Source: Nemania diffusa
Taxonomy: Eukaryota > Ascomycota > Sordariomycetes > Xylariales > Xylariaceae
Length of the DNA: 64,000 nucleotides
Assembly (NCBI GenBank): GCA_038501195.1
Contig: JBBPUQ010000004.1
Location: 3,472,001-3,536,000 of the forward strand
Direction: 5' to 3'
In this document: piece by piece, positions 24,561 to 34,843 of the stretch
How positions within the stretch are numbered: the stretch's first letter is position 1
Layout: each line of letters begins with the position of its first letter
The notes under the pieces: model-generated
What the model was told of the DNA's origin: nothing
The model's input: the letters and a program-made list of their open reading frames with translations, nothing else
The model's database searches: none
Program-made: the position numbers and the translations under genes

Positions 24561-26478
24561 ATGGCACTTCTAGTCTCTGAATATGTCATACGGTGTCTAC
24601 AAGATTTTCAAGCTGCTTCGTCAGAGTCCTACGAGTTAACTGAAGCGGCGCGTCATAAAATCCTCGATGAGTTCGCAAGGTTCAAGCTCTGGGCCGGGAA
24701 TATAGGTGCTCATAGGACAGGCCGTAGCTCACTGGACTGGCGTCTTCGAGATGCATCACACCTAAGAGATTTAGTTGTCAACCTACTAACAGACTTGAAG
24801 AATGCTCTCCAGGACGGTATGTGCATTCCTTCGACTTGGGGACATCCTTTGCTCTCATCCCCTTTAACTAGGCTTGCGCTGATTAGTTCTAAGTTCAATC
24901 CATATTTAATAAGGAACCCATTACAGAAGTCGGTCCTGTAGGACATCGAAATAATGCACCAATTTTAGAAACTCCTTCTGGGCTCGATGATATCGATGAA
25001 GTCGACACTGATACAGAGATTCTCGAGATTGCGGCGGACATCGGAGATATCGTTGGGTGTTTATTGAGACTTTCGGTCTCGATTAGAAATCCAGCTCCAC
25101 ATGATCATTTCATGTCATCGAAGTTCATTGACACATCCTATTTTGAGGAGTATGACGTGGAACATGTCAAAACGAAGCTGTTAAACGTAGATCCTGTCTT
25201 GGCGCATCGACTAGGGAAAGCTATATCTCGAAGACGGCAGTACTTTAAGTATCGCGAGACCCATCATCAGAAGCTAAATGCAGGACTAGATCTTGATTCG
25301 ACAAGGTCCGAAGCGGGGGTTCAAAGCACAATCGCATCGTCTATCCCAACTGCGCTGAAAGATAGTAAAAACACCTGGCCATCTTCTAATCGGTTAGAAG
25401 AAGAAGAAATGTCAAACTCAGGCGCTTCGCAAACATCATACGCAACATCCGGCCCCGAATCGGGACGACTCAAGATACCGCCATTACCAAGTGAAGCAAA
25501 CTATGGGCCATTTGAGTGTCCATTTTGCTATATGATGATCTCAATTAGCACTACGATCCAGTGGAAGTACGTCTTAATCGCTTCGAAGCCCCCTAAACAA
25601 TAATGAGGATTACATCGCTGATAATTCCTGGCAGGAAGCACGTGAACGCTGATCTACGGCCCTACATATGTCTCGAACTAGACTGTTCGACTCCCGAGCA
25701 GCAATACACTAAGCGCCATGAATGGTTAGAGCATCTGAGCCAGAAGCACTGGCGGGCCTTCAGATGCCCCTATTCTTGCAACGCAGCAGATTTCGCGTCG
25801 TCTAGCCAGCTTGAGAGCCACATCCGGCAGTCTCACCCAGAACTGTCACCGCAAAGGGATCTCGGCATAATACTTGACTTGTGTGAGCGGCCTATGGCTT
25901 GGCCCAAGGAGACCAAATGCCCACTCTGTCTAGAGACATTATATTCCAAGCGAGAATATGGACGCCATGTCGGCCGACACCAAACCGAATTAGCCTTGTT
26001 TGCTCTTCCTAACAAGGGAGAGGAAGTCGAGGAGGAAGGTAGCCGAAATAATGACTCAGATAATAATACTCATCATTTAAATAGAGCCGAATATCCAAAT
26101 CAAGATGAGAGCAATTCCGGAGAGTCCGAGCTCAGCGATGGTGGCCCAGAATCAGAACACTCTGACCCTGACGCTGCTGCCCGTGGCCCACCCACACACG
26201 ATGAAAATGGCGAGGAGATACTAACCCAGCGCATTGGTGTTCCCGAAGACATGCTCGGCCGTATCATTGGCCGAGCCGGAAGCACGATCAGCGAGATCCG
26301 CAAGTCTTCTGGTGCTCGCATTTCGATTGCCAAGGCGCCAAATAATAACACAGGCGAGCGGATGGTCACTATTATAGGGACACGCCAGGCTAACAAGAAT
26401 GCTCTCTTTTTGATATACGATAATCTTGACGCTGCTGAAAGAGGCGACGCAGTGCCAGAGGAGAAGGTTACAGAGTGA
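24561..26478 (+). CDS. C2H2 zinc-finger protein with C-terminal KH domain
   Basis: Exons are 24561-24816, 24927-25566 and 25635-26478, giving 579 residues with both joins in frame (QDG-EVGPVG region and QWKKHVNADLRPY). The N-terminal part (to about residue 200) is helical and resembles the N-termini of a large fungal zinc-finger family (acuF-like C2H2 proteins in some annotations). Degenerate zinc fingers follow: FECPFCYMM about residue 280, YICLELDC...H, FRCPYSCNAADF...HIRQSH, and CPLCLETLYSKREYGRHVGRH. An acidic Ser/Glu-rich linker leads to a KH domain at about residues 493-560 (TQRIGVPEDMLGRIIGRAG, GxxG loop = GRAG), implying single-stranded RNA or DNA binding. Function is unknown. A broken C2H2 gene lies just downstream. 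Confidence 0.75.
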
Positions 26479-26511
26479 ATAGAAGCGATGTAGCAGCTAC
26501 GAAGAAAGGTG

Positions 26512-26646
26512 TAGTATAAGGCTCAATAGAAAGATCAGTTGATTCCTGACCTTCTAGATCTATAGGGGGGGGCGAAGGTCCCTTATATACAGCCAAATCT
26601 GTAGATATAACCACCTTGTAGGATCTGGTTACTTTATCACCTGACA
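26512..26646. repeat. Dispersed ~135-bp repeat, copy 1
   Basis: Similar to 42002-42122. Shared blocks include AGTATARGGYTCAMTAGAAA near one end, TATATAYAGCCAAAWCT in the middle, and GTTACTTTATCWCCTGACA at the other end. Its edge at CTGACA is shared by both copies. It could be a solo LTR or MITE remnant. No target-site duplication is visible. Confidence 0.6.
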
Positions 26647-26733
26647 CGCCGCCAGGCGCAATCGCCCGAGTAATTTGGCCACTCTTGCTTTTGTTGGGAT
26701 TAGACGGCGTTCGCGCCAAAACACACAAAATCC

Positions 26734-27109
26734 ATGATCCCAGACCTCCCAGGGCAATTAGAGCCACTAATGGAACTAGCAGAATCCGAGGAGTTTCATA
26801 TCTCGGAGACCGGCGGACCAGCTTTCATATGCCAGGAATGTGGACAGTCCTTCGACATGGTCCACAAACTGAACGACCACAACCGATATCACGACCGGCC
26901 GTCATGGGTGCACATTTGCAGGGCGTAACAAAAAGTTTGCCCCTAAAACGCATCTTGACCGGCACTTCCAAGACACACACATGAGCTCAACGGTGTATTA
27001 TTGCCCGGAATCTGGCTGTGTATGTGCTGCGGGTGGTAGTACGTTTTTGCGAAGAAAGGACAATCTCAGGCGCCATCTAATGAAAAAAAAAACATGGCTA
27101 CAACGTTGA
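26734..27109 (+). pseudogene. Frameshifted C2H2 zinc-finger gene fragment
   Basis: The first frame (26734-26928) encodes FICQECGQSFDMVHKLNDHN plus RYH, an intact C2H2 finger, then HICRA and a TAA. Two reading frames later the protein resumes at 26927 as NKKFAPKTHLDRHFQDTH, a second finger, then YYCPESGCVC...RRKDNLRRHL, a third, ending at TGA 27107-27109. The break falls on the codon that should supply the second zinc-binding Cys of finger 2 (CRA-C-NKKF): only its T remains, consistent with a 2-bp deletion near 26926. Either this is a decayed gene or the first finger alone (64 residues) is translated. It is probably related to the zinc-finger gene upstream. Confidence 0.7.
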
Positions 27110-28010
27110 AGCTGCAAGAAAATGGGTGTTAGTGTCGTTCAGTTAATGTCATACCACAGCCACGTACGTCGTTGCCAGGCGATACAGTTGTTAGAGAGAC
27201 TGGGGGAGGCCTATAGGGGTATTTATAATTATTATTGCATGAGAGGGCTTCTGTAGATATTTTGGCAAGTACTCATGAATCAATGCTCTTAAGTCCTAAC
27301 CCCTATATCTTGACCTAGGCACAACCTAACCGCAACCTATCATGAGATACTATTATACGTATAGTTGTAATAAATTTACCTGAGAGCATAAAGATGCTTC
27401 TTTAGATAAGATTTAAAAGTAGACAATCTAATGAGAAATTTCAACGTGTTTTGAGCAGATATTATCTTGATATCCACCACCTTAACCAGTATATATTGAC
27501 TGTTTTGTAGACATGTCTTCCTAGGGACGGAGTTCAAGTTGAGGGTGATCACCCTAAGCCAGTAAAATTTTTCGACATTTAAAAAAAAAACTAAAATAAT
27601 GATGTAGGTACTTAGCTCTCGTAGTCGAGTAATTAATCATACAATACTTACCTTATTTTTAAATATCAATCGTCAATATTCCAGATAACATTGTCGGGCA
27701 CAATAAGCAGTGATAATTAATCCAGTGAAAGTATTACTTGTTCACATAAAGGTAAGGGCTCAGAATAAGCAAATTGTAGTCAGATATACTAATAATTTAT
27801 TAATTTTCTCACATTGTAGTAAGTTTAAATGTCTAAAGACGGGCTGAGCTTGAAAGTTAATGGGATACAAGGAGCGATTATCTCAGACCGTTGGCTCTAA
27901 TTCTTCGTATGGAATATGTCAACGTATATATGGCCCAGGCGCTGCCCGTCTCCTACACTATCAATAGAAAGGAAAAAAAGACAAATGCACTTGCTAACGC
28001 AAAAGATATA
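27110..28010. other. AT-rich intergenic region
   Basis: No gene is seen. It contains A-rich runs (27580-27592) and, at 27973-27979, seven A's that form a T7 run on the minus strand. That run is a plausible RNA polymerase III terminator 31 nt beyond the tRNA-Phe gene. Confidence 0.5.
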
Positions 28011-28154
28011 TGCGGTGAGTGTGGATCGAACACACGGCCTTCAGATTAATGATGAAGTGTTACTTCAGTCTTGAATGATATATTAGTACAGTGTTGATGA
28101 GTAAATTGATGGAGGGTAATTTACCTGACGTTCTCCCAACTGAACTATCCCCGC
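28011..28154 (-). tRNA. tRNA-Phe(GAA) with two insertions
   Basis: Read on the minus strand, the ends are GCGGGGATAGTTCAGTTGGG and GTGTTCGATCCACACTCACC-GCA. The D-stem (GTTC/GAAC) and T-stem (GTGTG/CACAC) pair fully. The acceptor stem has one G5-A68 mismatch. The anticodon loop CTGAAGA carries anticodon GAA. A 16-nt intron (28062-28047) lies 3' of the anticodon at the normal tRNA intron position and contains CTTCA, able to pair with the loop. A second 55-nt insertion (28124-28070) splits the anticodon stem between positions 30 and 31. Removing both leaves a 73-nt tRNA. It could be functional if the insertion is spliced, or a disrupted pseudogene. Confidence 0.85.
28070..28124 (-). other. 55-bp intron-like insertion in the tRNA-Phe anticodon stem
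   Basis: The insertion begins GTAAAT, ends CAAG, and has TACTAAT about 15 nt before the 3' end, the signature of a fungal spliceosomal intron. Its exact GT-AG excision restores the stem TCAGA/TCTGA. It is separate from the canonical 16-nt tRNA intron. Confidence 0.75.
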
Positions 28155-29215
28155 ATGCTAAAGTCATCTTCCTCGTTGCTTTTTAAAGATTCCCTTATTA
28201 TTTATAATTAGAATGCTCGAGTTCGTGAGTTGTGTGGGGTGGTGGAGGAGTAGTGCTAATCCGTAGCTATTCATAGGCCCCGATTAATATAGCTAGGTCG
28301 GTATTTAGTAGGACTATATCTAGTGCACTAATAATTTTTTGCCAAAGCTCAAATCTAGTCATAGTATTCTATTGTCACAGTGCGTAGTTCCCCATTGAAT
28401 AGCAGCTTAACAGTTGACTCTTAAGTTGCAAAAAAACACTCTAGTAGAGCGGACAGAATCCTAGTTCCCTCGCGGCGTTGGCTATATATAGACAATTCTG
28501 GGGTTAATAAGGTAGGTAGCTTCTAAGTGCAACGTCACTGTCTATTTCTATGCCTGTGAAGATTCGAGCAGGGAGCATCCCTGATCTATAGATAGTAGTG
28601 GGGATACCACCTCTTGATATGACTTAACCAGTTAACAAGCAGATCAATTGTTTGTAGATTCAAAAGAATTAAGTAAAAATTAGATTCAAACAGAGGCTCA
28701 CAACTTATAGGGACATTGTGATGTTGAGAGTGATGTTTTATTTGATACTTTCTCTTAGGTACGTAGTAGAGGCCTAGTGAAAGGACCCCTAGGTCCTATT
28801 TGCGATGGTGGGCATTGGTCAACGGCCCAAACGGTATCTCTCGCCTCCATTCGCCAGTTACTTGCACCGAAAATCCCCCTGTATGGCAAGTCCCGAGAGG
28901 CTTGCGGAGGCTAGCGGAGGCTTGCCTAACGTCTACTTCAACGTGAACCTTTTACATGGGGGTAGGAGAGTACTATGTAGTACAGAGTACAAAAGGCAGC
29001 TGGCGAAGCTAATTGGTAGGCAATCTGAAGTGGGGACACCCCTGCAAGTCCGACTTTCGCTTGTCTAGCTTCGGCGAGCTTCGCAAGGTTCCTCCTCGCC
29101 TCATATATCTTACGATCTTCAATCTGACGATTAGCGAGAGATCTTTCGATCTTGCAATTCCTCTAGTCTAGTTTTGTATATAAAATCATAAAATCTCCCC
29201 TCCCAGTTTCCAGAT
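28155..29215. promoter_or_regulatory. Intergenic region upstream of HEM13
   Basis: 1.06 kb. The first part is AT-rich with no gene. The last 400 bp holds GC-rich imperfect repeats of GCTTGCGGAGGCTAGCGGAG near 28899-28925 and then a TATATAAAAT stretch near 29177-29192, plausibly the HEM13 core promoter. Confidence 0.4.
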
Positions 29216-30474
29216 ATGGCCAGGAGACAAATATGCCGGCTTGCCTTAACGCGGCCACGGTTATCGCAGACTTCGCCATCCCTGCGACGCCCATTCGTGT
29301 CCCAACCAAACAGTCAAACCTCGCGTCAAGCCCAGAGCCTCATAATAGCTGCCATAGGAGCATTTTGCATATCAGGAGCCTACACCATGGTAGAATGCCC
29401 CATGGACCCCAATTGCCTTGGTGCGCAACCAATTGACCTAATTTGATCTCTTAGGCGACTCAGAAACCCGCTAAATTCGATGCGCGCTCTCTCGCCGAAC
29501 TCGACGAACGCACCAAGCGTGAGCAGGACATCACCAACGAGTCACCAATGCGCCTGCGCATGGAAAAGTTCATACGCGAGCAGCAAAAGGTGATAGTGAC
29601 TGCACTCGAGGATGTCGATGGCATGAGCTTCCGAGAGGACACGTGGACACGCCCGAACGGCGGTGGTGGCCTGTCCTGCGTGCTCCAGGAAGGCAAAGTC
29701 TTTGAAAAGGCTGGTGTGAACATCAGCGTTGTGTATGGAACCCTGCCCAAGCAGGCTATTTCGAAGATGAGGGAAAACCACAAGAGCGTAGCCGCTGACG
29801 TCGACAATCTCGACTTTTACGCCCTCGGCCTCAGCCTAGTCCTCCACCCCCGAAACCCCATGGCCCCTACAGTGCACCTCAACTATAGGTATTTTGAGAC
29901 GATGCAGCCGGATGGAACATCACAAGCCTGGTGGTTTGGCGGAGGGAGCGATCTGACACCAAGCTATCTATTTGACGAGGACGCAGTACACTTTCACAAG
30001 ACGCTGAAGGAGGCCTGCGACAAGCACGACAAGGACTACTATCCTCGCTTCAAGAAGTGGTGTGACGAATACTTTTCAAATAAGCACCGCGGAGAATCGC
30101 GCGGCATCGGTGGCATATTCTTCGACGACTTGGATGATACTGTCGCTGATTCCGAAAATACATTTGCCTTCATCCAGGATTGCCTAAAGAGCTTTCTGCC
30201 GTCATATCTCCCCATCATCGAAAAGAGGAAAGACATGCCATTTACCGAGAAGGAGAAGGAGTGGCAACAAGTGCGTAGAGGGCGATACGTCGAGTTTAAC
30301 CTCGTGCACGACCGTGGTACTTCCTTCGGCCTAAATGTTCCCGGCTCAAGAGTCGAGAGCATCCTCATGAGCCTGCCTTTAACAGCTTCATGGCGGTACA
30401 TGTACGAACCAGACCCGCGAAGCCGCGAGCAGCGGCTCGTTGATGTTCTTAAAAACCCCAAGGAGTGGGTATGA
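29216..30474 (+). CDS. HEM13: Coproporphyrinogen III oxidase (aerobic)
   Basis: This enzyme oxidatively decarboxylates coproporphyrinogen III to protoporphyrinogen IX in heme synthesis, using oxygen. Exons are 29216-29389 and 29455-30474, giving 397 residues. The 65-nt intron has donor GTAGAA and acceptor TTAG, and joins TM-ATQKPAKF in phase 0. Family features are clear: GGGGLSCVLQEGKVFEKAGVN, HLNYRYFE, WWFGGGSDLTPSY, GIGGIFFDDL, RRGRYVEFNLVHDRGT and SILMSLPLTASWRYMYEP. The N-terminus is Arg/Ser-rich with few acidic residues, then a hydrophobic segment (SLIIAAIGAFCISGAY), which looks like a mitochondrial targeting and membrane region; yeast Hem13 is cytosolic and lacks it. Confidence 0.95.
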
Positions 30475-31069
30475 TGTTAGAACTTTAGACTAAAACGGCG
30501 GAGCTCATCTGTCAATGTATGTATATATTCAAGTACGACCTCGGTACCCTGAAAATGGGCCGGGGTTGTATCATACTCGTTTATTTATCTGTAGATATAT
30601 GCTTCTTAAATCTAGAGCATTGATATCAATCAACTAACTACATATGATAGGTTCCAATGGACGGCTACACAGTGCATGACATGTAGGTAGGTAGGTAGGT
30701 ACCTAGCTTAGGTACATAAATCAACCGCAGGCACCCGGCAAACTGCGTCAGCACCTTGCTTCCCCAATGCCTGCCAAACACACCTACCTCATTCCCCCTC
30801 AACTCAATACTTATTCACTTCCGTTATAATGGAGTTCATTTTACGACCTTTCAAAGATGATTGAAATCGTATAATACTGAAAGTTTTTTTCACACGCCAC
30901 ATCTTCATTTTGCAGTGTCAACCTAAAGAACGGACCTCAGCATCCCGTAGCAAGGAATAAGGAGAGAAGGATAGCATCTACAACCTTCTCTATCTCACTA
31001 CAGCTCATTCACGTTTTGAAACTCATCGACAATCCCTAACTCGCAGCGGGCAAAAAAAGGAAAAGAAAA
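30475..31069. other. Intergenic region with TAGG repeats
   Basis: 595 bp between HEM13 and the UCH-family gene. It holds a (TAGG)n run and TAGGTACCTAG at 30682-30718. No gene is seen. Confidence 0.5.
30682..30718. repeat. (TAGG)n / TAGGTACCTA repeat
   Basis: Four to five TAGG units run into TAGGTACCTAGCTTAGGTAC. Confidence 0.65.
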
Positions 31070-32009
31070 ATGGCGGAGGGCAAAAAGTACTTCATCCCGC
31101 TGGAGTCCGACCCAGAGCTCTTCACCGAGCTGATCCACAGGCTCGGCATGCCGAAGCGCCTGGCGTTCCACGACTTGCTCACGCTCGCGCCGTCCGACAC
31201 GGAGCTGCTGGCCTTCGTGCCGCGGCCCGCGCTGGCGCTCGTCGTCGTCATCCCGGCCCCGGACGGGTACACCGTGCGCCTCGCCGAGGAGGAGAAGGGC
31301 GTGCCCGCGCATGACAAGACGGGCGACGAAGAAGATGCCATGTTCTATCAACAGACCATTGTGAATGCATGTGGGCTCTACGCCACGCTACATGCTGTCA
31401 GCAATGGGGATGCTAGGGAGTTCGTGGGTGAGTTCTATTCCCGTCTATTGCTATGTCGGAGGATCTCCGAATAAGGGGTTGTAGCTTCGCCAGTGGCGTT
31501 CATGAGAAGACTTGGTGTAAATTTTTTTCGTTTTACACAGTTGCATGTCGTCTATGCGGTAGATCCCAGCAGGGCATTCATGTCGATTTCATGCTGACGA
31601 CCCCCCTTTAGACCTAGCCACGCACATCGGCCGCCTCATCGCGCAGTGCGCGCCCCTCGATCGCGTGGGGCGCACCGTGGTACTAGAAGCCGACGCGGAG
31701 CTCGCGGCCGCGCACGCATCAATCGCCTCGCGCGGCAGCACGGCGCCGCCCGCGGACAGCACCATCGAGCCGCCCGCCGCCTACATGACGTTCGTCAAGT
31801 CACGTGCCAGCGGCCGCCTGTACCAGCTCGAGGGCTGCCGCAAGGGGCCTGTCGACCTCGGCTGCGTGCTTGGCGAGGGCGAGGACATGCTCTCGGAGCG
31901 AGCGCTCGATGCTGTGAGGAGGTTCGTCGAGGAGGCTGGGAAGGGCGTCGAGGTCGGGTACAGCGCTATGGTGTTGAGCGTTACCGAGGGAGGAGAGGAG
32001 CATAACTAG
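31070..32009 (+). CDS. Ubiquitin C-terminal hydrolase-like protein (UCH, peptidase C12), catalytic residues altered
   Basis: Exons are 31070-31427 and 31612-32009, giving 251 residues, a usual size for the YUH1/UCH-L3 family of cytosolic deubiquitinases. The N-terminus (YFIPLESDPELFTELIHRLG) and the Cys-box QTIVNACGLYATLHAVSNG (Gln95, Cys101) match the family. In the second half the His/Asp box aligns as AAYMTFV...SGRLYQLEGCRKGPVDLG. The position of the catalytic His is Ala176 (no His nearby) and the catalytic Asp of LYELDG is Glu193. If the sequence is right, this is likely a weak or inactive enzyme that could still bind ubiquitin. The GC-rich second exon differs in composition from its surroundings. 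The 184-nt intron joins FV-DLATHIGRL. Confidence 0.85.
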
Positions 32010-34843
32010 GTGCTTTTGGATCGGTCGATCGATAATGCTTGGCCCGAGATAGACCCGTTTTGTTCTACTTTGTAGACACGGACGTGAAACAAACTGTCTA
32101 GGTTTTAGCAAAAAAGGGGGGTGAAACGTTGTGCTCAGGTATGGTTCAGCCACCATTGTGGGGATATCGGTCCCCAATCTGTCGGTAGTAAAGTGATGAA
32201 ACATAGTTCGAGGTCTCAGACAACGTTACCACTCGAACTGGAATGGCATTTCGACAACGGGAAAATAGAAAGTCGATAAGGCCGAAAGGGGGGTTTATCA
32301 ATGTGTCTTAGCTTGGAAAGACATGAGAAAAAGGTACGACTTTGTCTCGGTATCTGATGCCGAACGGGTACCTGATAATGTTATCTATACGGGTCGTACG
32401 GATATGACCCTCGTACTCGTCTTCCGGTTGCTCAGGTAATACCAGAGACAGGCTTTTCGGGCCGTGATGAAGCCATACTGCTTATATCGAAGAAACTAGT
32501 ATTCACTGCTCCGAGAAATCGATAGAAAGCAACAAGGAACTATTCCCTTAGATATCTACAATGAAATTAGGTGAAATCTACTTGCCTCAGTGTCGTGTTT
32601 TATTCCGATATATATCTCTTCATGAGAAATCGAATGCAAGAAATTAGTGTGCATGGGGAAGATTTAACTCGCTCGCTCGCTCTTCAGGGGTTTGGAAATG
32701 TTTTGAAAAGGATTTCTAAATGTTTAGTAGATAGAAAAGAGGAAGAAAAGTGTGGGAGGTTTGCCTGTTATATCTATATGCCTGTAGAGTTGAACTCTTT
32801 ACAGCTTCTTATGACTATCATGAAGTGAAGTAGATGATCAAGAGTTGGCGACCGGTTCAAGTAAGGCTAGAATCTCAAGAGTCATATAACTCCAGGACTA
32901 TAAGTAGAGATCCATCTGGGATACCATGAAGGAGGAAGCCTACCTAAAGGCCTAGATTTCAGAGACCTTAAGTAATGATACCTACTCAAGTCTATGAAGA
33001 AGAGAACGAAGGCACCAGGTCGATTTAAAAGGCCGGTTAGCGAAGAGCCATGCGCGCTGGCTAACGGTGACTTTCACCTGACCCTTGTCAATAGTTCTAT
33101 AAGGGACTATGATGGAATATGATATCATGAACCCCCCTTCCCCCCACGAACAAACGAGTGGGAGTGTCTCTTTTCGTCCGTCCCGGAGCACAAGCGTAAA
33201 AAAAGACTAGCTTATAAAGGTACCAAGTCTTTCGACGAATGGCATGCTTTTGGCTGATATGGACAGAATGTCAATAAGAATATGTAAGCAATGCTTGGGC
33301 TATTATCGTGTTGGCATCGGAAGCAATCAATTCTTGCTCTGGTCTGTTAGCACTGTCATATTTATCGATCACGGAGCGCATATGCAGGCTGCCAAGCTTC
33401 AAAGAAGGCAGTATTACTAGGCTTAATAGAAATATTAATGAATTCCAGAACCTCTGTGTTTGAAGGGGGTTAGGATACCTATCTAATATCTAGAGCTATC
33501 AACACAACTATCTTAAGTAGTAACCGGCCTATATTATCTCGTTCATCATACCCTACCAGTGGATGTCATGTACCAAAGTTCTAGGTGAGTATGGTCCCAA
33601 GATTTATAATTATTAATGCGGAATATAAAGCAGTTCCCTGTATCACTCGACACAGATCCGGGCAGTTTTCGACTTAGAGAAAAAGACATAAATGAGAACC
33701 CCAGGTAGAGCATCCTGGCTTAATGAGTTTAGAAATATTGATACTGTCGACTGCCAACTCGACGAAGTGGCTAGGCCATCCTGGTGAGTCTCGTTGTAGA
33801 TTGAAGGATACTAAACCTAGCGGCTATCCTGTCATATCTTCCTTGCTTGACACTCTCCTATCTTGTCCTCTTGGCTACTAATAGAAATCGAGAGAATAAG
33901 ATTATTGACTAACGATAACTTAATATAAGCGTTCATTGAATAACAAGAAGCAACCGTGACATAAGAGCTGAGTGGTAAGAGGTTTATAGTAACAACCGGC
34001 CTATCCTGATACCTAGGATAGAGGCATAGACTCGGTACAGGACTAAGCTAGATTACTGCGTAGCTTAAATCTGCATGTAGAATCCTGTCCCACATTCCCC
34101 ACTCGTGAAAGAAACGCCAAGAAATGAATCATAGTGGCTCAGCTGCGCTAGCCTCCAATCATCCGCATTTCTACTCCCGGCCCCACCGCGCTACGATGCA
34201 GCCTTACTATGAATCATACTTGCTCATCGCGGATCAGTCAGCACCAAAACGCCCCCGCCCCACTCAGACAGGCACCCTTTCGGGATTTGATCGATGCTCG
34301 ATAATCACGGCTCACAAGCTGAACTCGCTGGGACATTCCTCGATTTGATGGACTCTGGGACACTATGTAGGTGGGTCAGTGCTTACGTGCAGTGCGCGAG
34401 CATAGACGAGAGCGAAATTAGGTGCGAGGGTGCGAGTTGTGAGTTGCGAGCAGATAGATAGACGACATGAAATCATATGAACTCAGTCGCGATGTGAAAT
34501 GAGCCATAATGACAAGTGAGAAACGAGTGTATATAACTTTGAGAAACTAAAATGTAAGTCAAGATGTCTCCATATAGTCAAGCGGAAAGCGATATCGTGA
34601 TGCGACTATCTCATACAGGCGGAGAGTGAGTGTGTGGCAAGTTTCCCAGTCCAGAATCCTAAATCTATTGCCAAGGGAGTTGAAGACACTATGATGACAA
34701 GGCGTTCCCTACATCGATGAACAAGGAATATTATTATCACGAATGAGAACAAGCAGCGAGTCGACATCGTCTGAAAAGAAAAGCACTGGTTCAATTTCAT
34801 GGCTACCCGAAACTCCTAAATGACATTCCCCGATACTGGCTGG
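32010..34843. other. Intergenic region
   Basis: 2.8 kb between the UCH-like gene and the bZIP gene, largely AT-rich, with only short unsupported frames. A degraded third copy of the dispersed repeat may lie at 33413-33470. A short shared block (GTAACAACCGGCCTAT / AGTAACCGGCCTATAT) recurs near 33515 and 33992. Confidence 0.45.
33413..33470. repeat. Possible degenerate copy of the dispersed repeat
   Basis: ACTAGGCTTAATAGAAATAT and the following AATGAATTCCAGAACCTCT resemble one end of the repeat at 26512-26646. The remainder is not recognisable. Confidence 0.35.

Noticed and set aside
28805..29068. 87-codon frame upstream of HEM13
   Set aside because: Lies in the likely HEM13 promoter over imperfect GC-rich repeats; no domain.
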